Of a stretch of DNA of 64,000 nucleotides, positions 1 through 11,900 are shown piece after piece (position 1 is the stretch's first letter; every line of letters begins with the position of its first letter). Source of the DNA: Gavia stellata (taxonomy: Eukaryota; Chordata; Aves; Gaviiformes; Gaviidae); the NCBI RefSeq assembly GCF_030936135.1, contig NC_082618.1, positions 6,235,034 through 6,299,033 on the forward strand. The letters are read 5' to 3'. A program made the position numbers and the translations under genes. A model generated the notes under the pieces. The model did not search any database. It was not told where the DNA came from and was given only the letters and a program-made list of their open reading frames with translations.

Positions 1-2616
1 GCCTGCTCCCCACCCCAGGGCTGCTGGCTGGGTGGCCGGATCCGGCTCTGGCTCCTCTCCCTGCAGGGGCAGCCCTTGCCTAGGGGTACATTTTTGGCAG
101 CACAGGGGAATATTTTGCCAACCCGCAGTTGGCAGGAGGGGAACAGCTTCCCAGCACAGAAGAGGAGCCCCAGAAGTTTGGGACCTGATGGGCTTTCCTG
201 TTCCCACTCCCTGGAACCACTCAGGAAGCCCGTCCTCAGCTCCGGCTGGTCTGGGGAAGAGAGCATCCCTCTTTATCCAGGGAGATATCTTTGCTGAGCC
301 GGGCAAAAACACAGCCGAGAGCCCCCAGAAATAATGGTGCAATTACCAAAGTAATTATCCTGGCTGTTGTGCAAATCCTGCCCAGTTAATGTCAACAGTG
401 AGGGGGGGGCAGCACGCAGGTCCTGCCTTAATTAAACTTCCCCCAGCCAGTCAGAGGAGATGACTGCGGAGAAGCTCTTGTTATTGCTTTTATTCCCGGA
501 AAATAAATCTCTCCCACTGTCGGGAATATCCCTCCATCCCCCGTGATGTGGGGCATCTCCACGCGCAGGACCACGGTGGTGGAGGCGGCATCGTGGGGCA
601 AGAACAGGGATGGAAAAGCAGTCGGGTCCTTCATGGCCCCTTGGGTTTTGTGGTCTCTGTCCCTGTCTGAAAAATCCCACCACGGGGACAGAGCTGCACG
701 TGGAGGGGACATGGCTGGAGGCACCTCAACGGGAGCACAACAGGGGTGGGGTGGGACTGCGGAAAAGGGGCCCTGATGGCTGTTGCTGGTTGAGAGAAGA
801 CCCAAGGCACAATGGGGGAGATGATGGGGGGGTGGATGGAGAAGGGGGGGGGGGGTAGTCTGGGGCACAGCTGGGGCTGACCTCAGCGGAGGAAAATTCT
901 GTTTTTCACCCTCCCTCCCTGTTCTCTCTCTGTGGCATGAAGGCATTGGGTGCTTTATGATGAGGTCTGGGGGATTTTTTTGTTTTTTTTTTTAAGAGCG
1001 TATCATTTTTTAAGGGGAATATTAGGTTCTTGGGAAGGTGGCAAGATCGGGGAGAGGCCAAGCATCTCTCAGGGTGCAGGGGTGCCCATCCCCAGCTCTG
1101 CCTCCTCCTCACAGGTGGTTTGTGCAGCCTCAGAATGCCTCATTAAAATGCAAATTTGTCCCTGCCTGCTGGGAGCAGATAGTAAAACGCTAAACAGGAA
1201 AGAGGCAGCGGAGAATAAACAGAGGGCAGCGCGAGAGGGGAGCTGGAATAGAGGCTTCTTTTAATTATTTTTCCTCTTTCTTTTTTCCTTCAATAAGATT
1301 TGGCTGTTTGGTGGGGGTTCATGTAATGGGACCTGAAGCAAGAAGGGAGGAAGGTGCCGGTTTCGGACTAGCTGGGTGCTGGGGCGCATGTGGCCGGTGG
1401 CCGGTGGCCGGTCCTGGCGGGTGCCACCCGTGCCTGGCGTGAGGGTGGTCTGCAGCCTAAATTGCACCATCTCCAACTGCTCTCTTGGGACTTTTTGTTT
1501 TATATTCCATGTCCCAGCTGGTCATTCCTGATGGGAAAAAACCCAAATTGCAGTAGTAGGAGTGAAGAGGACCAGCTGGGGAAGAGACCAGGCACTGTCA
1601 GAATCCATCAGAGCCTTCACAGTGTTCCCATTTTCCTGGGGTTTGTCCCCAGCGGTTTGCCCACTGCCTGCTGCTGCATTTGCTGCCGGACTTCAAGGGC
1701 ATCAGGAGCCCAAATAAATTGTTGGTGAGCTTCTTCCCTCCTGCTCCTAATGCCCAGGGTAGGCTTTTGAGGGCTGGGGTGGTGGGTGATGCTCAGGGGC
1801 AAGCGTGTGTGTGTATTTATAGGTGTATGTATGTGCATATATGCACACATGCACCCAAGCAAAGCCCTTTGCATCAATCCATACAGGGACTACACATATA
1901 TATATAAAAATATATATATGCACACACATATTATGTATGCATAAATATATACATATGTATGAAGTATAAATGTATACATATTTATATATCAATAAATAGA
2001 TAGCTATGCAGCTCTATAGAAGTTTTTCCTCTCTTCATTCAAAAGCGAAGCCACCCTGAGCAGGTCTCTCACCCTCCCCGCTGCCCCTTGCCCAGCACCG
2101 CACCGTCCCCAGCAGCTGGAGGGAGGCAGCGATGCTGGCAGGGGTGACTGGACGGAGGTGCCTGGGTGGCAAGAGCTGCTGGTAGGACATGAGCTGGGGG
2201 CGAGGGGGGTGTGCGTGGGCATGAGAGCATCATCAGCTCCCGCAAACAGCTCGGGCTCCCCTGGTCCATGGGTGCTGCCTTCCCAAGGGCTCTTAGAGAC
2301 CCGAGCCAGATCCATCAGCTGAAATGGGAAGTGATGGGCTGGAAAACCGCCACTGATGCTTGGTGTCAGACCTTGGGCCTGGCTACAGCTGCCGAGCACC
2401 GGGAGGAGGCAGTGGGCGAGCAGCCAGCGCTGCTCGGGGGGGCTGGTGGAAAGCAGCCTGAAGAAGGGGGGCAAAACCTGGTGCAGGGCCAGCCACGGGG
2501 ACACCCCACACCAAGCCCAGCCAAGCTATCTTGTCCCTGACCCTTACAGGTCTGTGTCCCCCCCCCCACCGCCTTCCACCTTCACAGCCACCGGGACACG
2601 CTCACGCTGCCTTGTC
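1..2616. other. Downstream flank of TMEM132E, no gene seen
   Basis: No open frame here has a recognisable protein signature or splice context. The stretch is GC-rich with short G runs (for example 847-856) and carries the AT/TG-rich repeat listed separately. It lies beyond the most likely poly(A) site of TMEM132E. Confidence 0.6.
1806..2000. repeat. AT/TG-rich simple-sequence block
   Basis: An imperfect mixture of TG, TA and ATGTATA-type units of about 195 bp, read directly from the sequence. It is an ordinary microsatellite-derived block. Confidence 0.8.
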
Positions 2617-2634
2617 TTATTACAATTATAAAAT

Positions 2635-2640
2635 TTTATT
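2635..2640 (-). terminator. TMEM132E: Distal poly(A) signal candidate of TMEM132E
   Basis: The minus strand reads AATAAA in an AT-rich setting about 2.3 kb past the stop codon. A second AATAAA at 3385-3390 is the alternative. Confidence 0.45.
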
Positions 2641-4846
2641 ATACACTCTTCTTACCTCCTTTCCCCCCTCCTTTTCTTTTTTTTTTTTTTTTTAACAAAT
2701 ATTCATATATGTTAATTTAACAGGGAGGTTTGGCAGTTCCAAGCAGGGAAGTCAGCTGTATTAATTTTACTGCTCGGAGCCGCTATCAGCTCAGCAGCTC
2801 GTTCAGCCAGACCTGGGTCCTTTAGATAACGGGGCACAGTAAAACCTAACTGCATCATCCACCTGGCCTTTGAGCACATCTCAATTCCCCCATATATATA
2901 TGTATATATAAAATCAGCATAGAGCGATCAGGTAAGTTTTAAGGCCACTCGGGGGAGAAACTTTCATAGCCCAAAATTGATAAACTCTTTAAAGAGGCTT
3001 TCGAAACACCGCACACCACCACGGACTGCTGCTTGCCTGCCAGGGAAACTGAGGCACGGGGGCCAGCGAGGATGGGGCTGCAGCATTGCCTGGTCCCTGA
3101 CCACCCGTCTTTGATCAGGCTGCCCAAGAGGGGAGGATTTTGGATGGGGGAGCCCCAAATCCACAGCTTTGACCCCAAAGTGCTCAGAGCTTAGGTGGGT
3201 GTCAAAGCTGAGCCATGCCCCAGGACTCTGGCAGTGTGTGTCTCCCCCAGCAGACCCCACGCCCACCGGGGCTGACCCCCAAACCGCTGGGAGCACCCAC
3301 CCCGGACACAGATACGGCCATCACAGTGCTGCAATGCCTTTTGGTTTTGGCTTTTTGTTCCGTCGTTTTTTTCTTTTCTGGTCTTTTATTTAAGAAAAAA
3401 AAAAAAAAAAAGAGACACAGTGGTGGGTAACTTCCGATCCAGAAATAATCCACTGCCAGCCTCCACCTCCCCCCTCCACCGGGTGATGCTGGGGGGGGGT
3501 CCCCATCCCCACACGCTCAGTGCCCACAGGTATGACAGCACAGCCCAGGACCACCAGCCCTCCAGCCCTGGTACCCGGGTGTCCCCGCAGGGTTAACCTG
3601 GCTGAGGATGCTCTGTGCTGGGCTGGGAGATGGGGTGGCCCTGGGCTGGTGGGGGGCCTCTCGGCTGAGCTGGAGGGGCTGGGAGCTGCCGCCAGCACGG
3701 GGTGACTGGGGAGGCATTGGGTTATGGCAGTCAGAAGGCACCACGGAGGCTGAGCCTGGCTCCAGGCATCCCTGCTGGGCTGGCACTGGGGAAACTGGGC
3801 CAGCACTGGGAGACTCAGGCCAGGTGTGGTTGTGGGTGTCCCCATGCAAGCTTGGCCCCCCCCGGGGTGGTGGGAAGCCCCCACACCACCTCCCAGTCCT
3901 GGAGCTACATCTCAGCACTGGGCAGGGGGACAGAAACCAGGGGCTGGCCCTGGAGGTCCCAGCAGAGCTGTTGGGTGGGGGGGTCCAGCACCAGCCCTAC
4001 CGCTGGGAACAGAGGGAGAGGCAAGGGCAGGCAAGCTCCCAGGCAGCAAGCTTGCTGGCCACCCCCAAACTGCCCCTGCCCGGGGGCCACAGCCCTTCCC
4101 AGGCAGCAAAGGCAGTCACCCACAGTCCCCAAGGGTTGTTCCTGTGGCAAACATTACTGTCACGGTCCCACAAGACCCACACCAAAGGGAGTGGGGCGAG
4201 CCCAGCATTTGGGGCTGGGACGCAGCAGGCGATGGGGACAGCAGTGCCCCGCATCCGTGGCCATGGGGTTCCAGCCCCTGGGCAGCCATCCTCCCCTCCT
4301 GCCTCACCCATGCAGCATGGCATGCAGCAGTGGGCTCCAGGTGGGGGAGTCCCCCGACACCCCAACAGCTGTGGGGCAGCAAATCCCTGAACCAGCAGCC
4401 ACCTCCAAAATTGTGCAACCGAGTACAGCAAAGGCAGGGGGGCTGCCTTTGGGAAGCCCCCACCCGCCACCTCCCTGCTGGGCTCTTGGGTTGGGGGGGG
4501 GGGGATGACGACATGTCCCCTCTTCCACCCCCTGCACAGCAGGACCCACAGCATCGTCCTGCCCCATTCGCCATTGGACACGCGCACACACACACTGAGG
4601 TTTTGACCCATCCATCTCTGTCCCCTGGCTCACCTCCCTTGCTGCCCCCTCGCTGTGGGCCGGCAGGTTGGGGGGCCACACATGTGCTGATGCCTCCCCT
4701 GTGAAAACCAGACGGTAAAGGGCAAGAAAAGAAAAAGGCCCCCGGGAGTGCCTTCCAAGGGGGTGAGTAGGATGTGAGATGTGAGGAAGAGAGAATGGGC
4801 AAGAGAGCCAAATTTGGGTCTCCAGCCCTGGGGAAGCAGCTGGCGT

Positions 4847-4900
4847 GCTGTGGCATGGTGTGGCGTGGCACGGGGTGGCGTGGCGTGGCACAGCCTGGCA
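4847..4900. repeat. TGGC(A/G) pentamer tandem array
   Basis: About ten imperfect copies of a GTGGC/ATGGC-type pentamer, 40 bp past the TMEM132E stop codon and so inside its 3' UTR. Read directly. Confidence 0.75.
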
Positions 4901-4937
4901 TCCCCCTCCCTCCCGCCCCATCCCCTCTGCCCCTGCA

Positions 4938-5966
4938 TTAAGCGATCTCTTTGATTCTGCGGATGTAGTTGTGAAGCTCTTCAGGGTCTTGCAGCCCCAT
5001 GTCCTGGCAGACCCACTCCAAGTCCTCCTCATCAGCAATGGGGATGGAGTTGTAGGCCAGCTCGTCGGAGGGCAGGGTGGCAAAGGTGGTGAACTTCACC
5101 CGCTTCCTTTTGGAGGTGGGCGAGTTGAGCGGGTCCTCGCTCTGGTCCCGCGTGGAGCCCCCCGAGGAACCATCCCCGCGACCATGGACCTGGCTCTGCA
5201 CGCTGGTCTGCGAGCTCCCGCTGCTGTGGTGGTCCCCATGGCAGCAAGTCTGGACATTTTCCAGGGGGTTCCCGGGGCTCTCGGGCTGCGGGGAGAGGTC
5301 ATTGTGAGCCCGCAAGGGCTGCCCATTGCCCAAGAAGACCCAGTGGTGGGAATGGTCCATGTTGGTCTGGCCTTCAGGTGGGATGCGTTTGTGCCGGTAT
5401 TTCAGCACAAAGACAATGCAGTTGATGAGGAAGACCAAGATGGCCAGACAGAAGACACCTAGGAGGGCGTACATGCCTATCTCCAGGTCCGTCAGCCCCC
5501 TGGTCACCTGGACGAAGCCAGTGGGGATGGTGGGGAAGTCCTCGGTGGGGTGAGATGCACTGGACATCCTACTGTCCTCGCTTGGCTCCTCTTTCCTCTC
5601 CACCTCTGCCCGCAGGGTGGTGCTCGCCCCTGTCTCCACCAGCCCCAGCTTGCTGGACACATGGTCATAGTCATAGGTCGGGTCCTCCTCGGACCCAAAG
5701 TGGACCCGCACGCTGGCCAAGGCTGTGAAGAGCACGCTCTTGCGCTTTGTCTTCTGGCAGGTCTCGCAGATGACAAGCTCAGCCCGCAGCAGCTCCCCTG
5801 CGCCCTCGCTCTCCGCCACCACCAAGGGGAATGCCCGGTCCTGGGTCACCGAGACCACCTTCTCGTCCAGGCTGCTCACCACCAGGTTGTAGTCCTTGGG
5901 GTCGTAGAGGGAGAGTGGGGCTGTGGTGCCATCGCTGTAGGAAATCCACAGGCTCAGGAGCGCTTC
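4938..5966 (-). CDS. TMEM132E: TMEM132E coding exon 9 (last)
   Basis: Encodes residues 710-1051: the last part of the ectodomain, the membrane helix (about 873-898, around MYALLGVFCLAILVFL), the basic stop-transfer KYRHKR and the whole cytoplasmic tail. The tail holds a His/Ser/Gln-rich stretch, then KRVKF (997-1001) and FTTFAT (1001-1006). It ends at TAA (4938-4940). The acceptor CAG is at 5967-5969, phase 0. The linker before the helix (about 809-855) is Glu/Ser-rich and looks the least conserved part. Confidence 0.97.
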   Translation of the reverse strand, partial: EALLSLWISYSDGTTAPLSLYDPKDYNLVVSSLDEKVVSVTQDRAFPLVVAESEGAGELLRAELVICETCQKTKRKSVLFTALASVRVHFGSEEDPTYDYDHVSSKLGLVETGASTTLRAEVERKEEPSEDSRMSSASHPTEDFPTIPTGFVQVTRGLTDLEIGMYALLGVFCLAILVFLINCIVFVLKYRHKRIPPEGQTNMDHSHHWVFLGNGQPLRAHNDLSPQPESPGNPLENVQTCCHGDHHSSGSSQTSVQSQVHGRGDGSSGGSTRDQSEDPLNSPTSKRKRVKFTTFATLPSDELAYNSIPIADEEDLEWVCQDMGLQDPEELHNYIRRIKEIA

Positions 5967-8900
5967 CTGTGGGACCAACACAGGCACCGGTTGCCCAGCA
6001 CGATGCCAGTCCCACCTGCACCCGTTTGTCCATCCCTCTATCTATCCATCCTTCTCTCCATCCAATTCACCTTTTATCCCTCCATCATCCACCTTGTTCC
6101 TTCCAACCATCCCCTAGTTTTTCCCTTTTGCCTGTTCTTCCCTCAATTTTCTCCATGCTTGCCCAGGCTCACCCCAAATCCCAGCCCCAGAGGTGCCAGT
6201 TGTGGCTACCAGAGCTGGGCTGGGAATTGTACAGGATTTCTTCCAGACCCCTGTGTCCCCATGGCTGTGTCCTGTCCCCAGGCTGGGTACAGTTGGTTCA
6301 TAGGTCTGCGTGAAGGTTTCTGGGGTGCTTTTGGGGTCACCAGGGTGTCTGGAGGACAGCAGGTGCTGTGGGCAGGATTTGGGAGGGGGAGTTTGCAGAT
6401 GGGAGCCCTTACCCCACCCTAAGTCCCCCAGCGGGCCTCCCAAGCCCGAGTGCACCCCACTGGCCTCACCTGCTTGAAGAAGCTGAGGGTCTGCTGCACG
6501 GACGTCCGGGCAATGATGGTGTGGCTATTGCCGGGACTGGGGTGGAGGGACAGCGAGAGGCTGGAGACCACCTGGGCCTTCAAGTCCGTGATGCTGACCT
6601 TCTCCTCTGCCACTGTCACCAGTGTCTCGCCCAGCACTGCCTCCATGAGCGGGGACACGACCTGCAGGGGACGAGGGTGCCCCATCACCGCCTGCCACCC
6701 CCAGCCAAAGCGGCAGAGGCTGGCAAAGGCGGCTGGGGGGGTACCTTGAAGAGCGTGGTGCCCGGCTCCCTCCCAGCCAGTGTGAAGCTGTCCACCATGT
6801 GGGCCACTCGTGGGTCGTCCACACGCATAAAGTCGCTGACCAGGTCGGTGACCTCCACCAGCCAGTCGGGCCCCAGCATGGTGACCACCTGCCCTGTGCC
6901 CTCCGCCGCCGTGGTGTGAAACTGGGTGAAGACCTGCAGTGTGGCGTGCTGGTACTGCAGGGCACAGCCCCGGCTCTGCTTCCGCTCCTCTTCATCCTCC
7001 TCATGCTCGCTGTCCCGCACAGACCTGCGGGATGGGGCAGTGGGTGGGCAGCGCCACCAAGCTCCCCCCTGCCGCAGCTCTTCAACCCCCCCAGCAAAGG
7101 AAAGGGGTGGCCAGACAGGGAGAAACGCAGGGTCTCCCCAAGCATGGGAAAAAACTGGTGGCTCCTAGCCAAAAAGATGCCTGTTGCCCATGAGGTCTCT
7201 GAGGGCTTTAACAGGACCTGGCAAGGGGGGGTCACCAGCATCTCTGCCCCTAACCAGCCAAGAGGAGAAGACATCTCAGGTTGGGACGGACACCTGGAGG
7301 TCTCTAGACCTCAAAGCAGGGCTAACTTTGGAGTTTTGACCATTGCCAAGGATAGATGTTCCCCACAAGTGCCAGCATCTGACCACCCTCATTGTGAAAT
7401 TTTCCTCCTTCCATACAAACATGCAACCTGTGTCCATGATCTCTCACCTTCTCACTGGGGACCCCTGAGATGACTCTGGCTCCACCATCTTTAAAACCCC
7501 CTCATTAAGTAGCTGAACAAGGCAATTAGACCCTCACCACCACATTCACCTTGCCTTCTCCAGGCTGGACAGTCCCTGGGCACAGTGGCCCCAAAGCACC
7601 CACCTCCTGTCCGGCAGGATGGGCACCCTCCAGCCCTTCACTTGGCTCAGCCGGGCATCCGAGAGCTCAATGTGCAGTGGCAGTTTGGGCACCCACACCG
7701 TCATCTCCAGCGGGGCAGAGAGGTGCTCATAGGTGAAGGTGACCCGGGCGCTCATGGAGCCTCGTGACTCCTTCCCGCTGACGAAGACGTAGTCGCAGCT
7801 GCTGGAGACCTGGGGGAGATGGGAGGATGGAGGGTTGCAACGCTCCCACAGACACACCAGACAGCCTGGCATGAGGCTGCCCGGAGGATGGGAAGTGCTG
7901 GAGGAGCAGAATTTCACCCGGCATGTACCAGGTTAAAGGTGGCCCCAGGAGCAGGGATGCTCTGTCCTCCCCAAGGTCCCTGCTCAGAGGCATGGACCCA
8001 CACACACCACGTCTGTAACATGTATTTCCCTCTGATCCAGCTCCTCTGCCAGCCCTCGCAGGCACCTTCATTTGATGCTTCAGCTTCTTTGGCCCCCACG
8101 CTGAATTGTACCCCGTTACTGCGCTTGAGCTAGAGGCATCCATGGGTGCTTTACAGAGGTTGCAAATTGCTCACCCTGGATATTTGCCTCAAAATCTCCT
8201 CCACCCATGCCCAGAGGGCACAGGCAGCGAGCACGGACCAGCCACGTGCCCATGTGCAGGTACCCACCAGTGCCTCGGCCCCATCTCTCCTGCTAACCCC
8301 AGGAAGAGCTTCCCAGAGTCCACCTGAATTCTCACGTTCATCTTCTCTCTCTCATTCTTTTAATTCCCATTTATGCAAATGCCGTTAGTTAAATATGCTA
8401 TAAAACAAATACATCCTGCAGGGGCCACTCATTACCAACCGATCCGAGCCAATTAAGGAGCTAAAAGGATGCCACAGCAGCATCGCTTGAGTTTCGGCTT
8501 AGGCCGTCAGAGTCAACAGCACCTTCTCCTTCCCAGCAAGGGTGGGAGGAGACAACCAGGCTGGGGAGGCTCCAACCTCTCATCTGCAGTGGCCCCATGG
8601 CCCAACCCCAACCCCCTTTCCCTCCCCCTACACCATCAGGAATTGCATCTGAGTTGTTTGCTGCTGGGGTAAAATAAAACCCATTTGGTCAGCCAGCAGC
8701 ACAGTCGCTCTCTCAGATGCACCGAGCATCTCAACAGCACAGAAAGGCTTATTTCCAAGAAGCTGCTATCCCACGTGGATTCTCTGATGGCTGATAAGGG
8801 GTTGAGTCCATCCTGCATGGTAGCTGACAGCGGAGGTGATAGCATCACTACCTCTCTCCCCACCTTATCTTTGGGCACCTGTGGTCACTGAGCTGCAGGA

Positions 8901-11900
8901 ACCTTGTATTCCCAAGCCCACGAGCAGGGCCTGATTTCTACAAGAGCTCCATGTTTCAGCTGCGGGAGCCCACCGTGAGGCGCCCGTGGTCCCCAGGGCT
9001 GGTGGAGGAGGTAAAGCCTGGGACCTGGGCTCCTTGGGAAGTCCCCGCTCCCTGGGCACAGGAGGGAAGTGCAATGCAGGAGGGTTTGTTCCTTGTCTTC
9101 CTATGAGAGATACCAGCTCAGCACATCTGAAAAGACAATCTCATCTCTGGCGGGGCAGCATCTGAATAAAGATGAGCTCCTGGGCAAATCCTCCAGCAAA
9201 GGAGTGCTCTGGATATTGTGCCATTTATCACAATAAATATGATAGGCTGCTGCTTGCATTACCTTAGCTAATAAATGCCCCCGGCTGCTTCTTCTGGGGT
9301 CCACTTGCTTTGCAATTGGGGGGGTTGAAACTACAACAACAAAAAATCCCAGCACATCAGGCTTGTCCTGATGATGGAGTGACTGCAGATTAGCTTTTAA
9401 ATGAAGTGCATGCTTGTTCGGCGAAACTTCCCGGATTCGCAGCAAGGCGTCGGGAAGCGAGAGGCTGAGATCTGCCCGGGCTCCGAGCCAAGGCACTGCT
9501 GGCTCCACTTCTGCGGCCAGGAGCTCCCCCCTTGGCACAGCCTCAAGCATGGGATCAAGGGGACACATTCTCCAAGGCCCTTGGTAGTAGGAAGAGCCAC
9601 TGTGGCTGGTGGGACCCCATGTTGGCCACTCAGTGGTCCCGGCGGTGGCTGTGGGTGACCAGAGTCCCCGAGGCTCAGCCCCATGGAGCTGACTTGCTCC
9701 TGGTGGGTCCCCAAGCAGATGTGGAATGTGGGCTCCTAAAAAAGGTTCACACAGCAGGTGAGGTTGAACATCTCCCATTGAGCGTCGCTGGTGGCAGAGG
9801 TGGTCCTTCCACTCCCTCTGTGTCCCTCAACACGTACGCAATCCCCACGGCCACAACACAGGCAGGGAAGTTTGTACGCTACCTTGGGTGATGAGGTCCT
9901 TCTCTCTGGGTTGAGCACGGGCAGTCACCCTGTGTCACCGCAGAAGGGGATGAGGGTGACAATTCCCACCCGTGCTCTCACACCATCCTTCACGGGTGGC
10001 CCTGGCAACCTTCACAGCTGTGTCACCACCAGGTCCAGGACATGTTCCCTCCATGTTACACATGAGAGCAACCACCACCGAGCCACAGGCGGCATGGGGA
10101 GAAGCAGCTCCCCAGCCCTCCTTCACATTAAATTATTTACAGTAACAGATAGCGCATCCCACTATGTAAGCTTTGATTTATGTAACAGGTTTACAGCCCT
10201 GACACTGTAATCATACTCCCCAATCTCAGCAGGTAACTGAGAGCTCCCTCGGAAACGAAGCTCCAGCACAAACACAAAATAACTCAGCGAGAAATTGCAC
10301 GGGGCTCCGAGCGGCGAGCGGGAGGCGAGCCGGGGCCGGAGGGCTGCTCCATGCATTATTCATCCCAGCTTGCGTGCACGTGTCTGCTCCCCCCAGGTCT
10401 GGGGACAGCGTGTAAATAGATTTATGAGTAGAAAGGCAGCACATTAAACAGTTTAAGTGTCTTGGAGTCCATCCTGAAGTGTATTATTGCTCCAGTGTTT
10501 TATCACGCTGCGGAGGACCAGTCTCCATAAATTAGCCCCGGCACTGTAAATCGCACAGATCAGAGTTTTAGTCAAGAACTTGGGTAAACAGTTTGTGACA
10601 GCGGCTGTCACCCGCCCGCGCACCCACAGACCAGCCAGGGAGAGCAAGTCCCAACGCAGCTGGGGCGCGGGGCAGGGGGGCCGGGGCTCTGCCTGTCACC
10701 CCTGGCTCGGCTGGGCGAGCAGCCAGCGGAGAAGGGGCCATGCCACCTGGGAGAGCCCAGACCCCCAGCGTGGCTCCCTGCCTCTTCCCGACGCAGCGGG
10801 GACACGCAGAGGGTGGGCTGGCTGGGTGCGTGCAGGGGGGTGGTGTTTGGGAGAAGGTAATGATGTCTAGGAGCGGATGGATGGGTGGATGGAAATGGTG
10901 ATAGAATAATACGGGCAGGTGGGTAGATGGATACATACAGAAGTAGAAAAATGTATATGGATGAATGGGTCTGATGATGGAAAAATCAGGGCTGGATTTG
11001 AGGACCGACTGCAGCCTTGGCGGCTGGGATGGATGCATGGGCAATTACTGCTGCTGTAACAGCACACCTTTTGCATTCTCCTTATCAGCATCTCTCCCAT
11101 GAAGCCCATCTTGCTCCTCTCCCTCAGCCCCCCTTTTCCCTCCATTGACCCCAACTGCCCAGCTCATCCCCCCATGCCTCGCTGGGGCCAGCCCCCAGCC
11201 CGAGCTCAGCCCGGCGTCCGATCCGAAGGGGAGATAAATGTCACCTGGAGGCACAAGTGAAGCCACTGATGGAAACATGCAGCTTACACTGTGAGGTGAC
11301 AATATTTCACCTTATCAGCACTAAGTGCTGTGATAACCCATAGTTATAGCTGCCGCCTGGTGCCAGTCTGCGCAGCGTCAGAGCATCCCGCAGCCTCTCC
11401 GGGGACAGTGACAAAGTGTCTTGTCCTTCTCCCAACAGATCTCAGGGAGAGGCACACGTGGACTGAAGCCACCGAGGGGATGATGCTTGGGGTGGGGTGG
11501 GCTTGTGCGGCACGTCAGCTCAGCCACCAGCCCCAGCTCATCCAGCTCCAGCCCGCACCACTATTGCGGTCAGCACCCCTGAGGGAAGCTCAGCCCCTCG
11601 CTAGGGCCACGAGAGCCTCTTCCCTGCACCCACCTTGATGATGTCTTCGTTGTTGGACTTGCACTCGACCATAGCCGAGACGTCCACGATGATGCCGCTC
11701 AGCTCAATGGCGATGACCTTCACAGGAATGGCCACTGTCCGTCCCGTCAGGATGGCTGTGTTGATGATTTCTGTGTCCTGGGGACGGGGCATAAAGGGGA
11801 CCATCACGTTAGAGGGTAGCCTGTCCCTGATCCCGGCTGGCCCCTCTCCTGCTCCAGCCCTAGGGCAGAGAAGGACCCATATGTGGGTGCGTAGACAGGA

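Larger units (their letters stand above)
2617..4937 (-). other. TMEM132E: Probable 3' UTR of TMEM132E
   Basis: This follows the TMEM132E stop codon on the minus strand. A minus-strand AATAAA lies at 2635-2640 in an AT-rich stretch, and a more proximal one lies at 3385-3390, so alternative poly(A) sites are possible. The segment 2694-2990 is AT-rich and low in simple repeats, as conserved 3' UTR blocks often are. T and A homopolymers sit at 2677-2693 and about 3395-3411. The end point is inferred, and transcript data would be needed to fix it. Confidence 0.5.
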
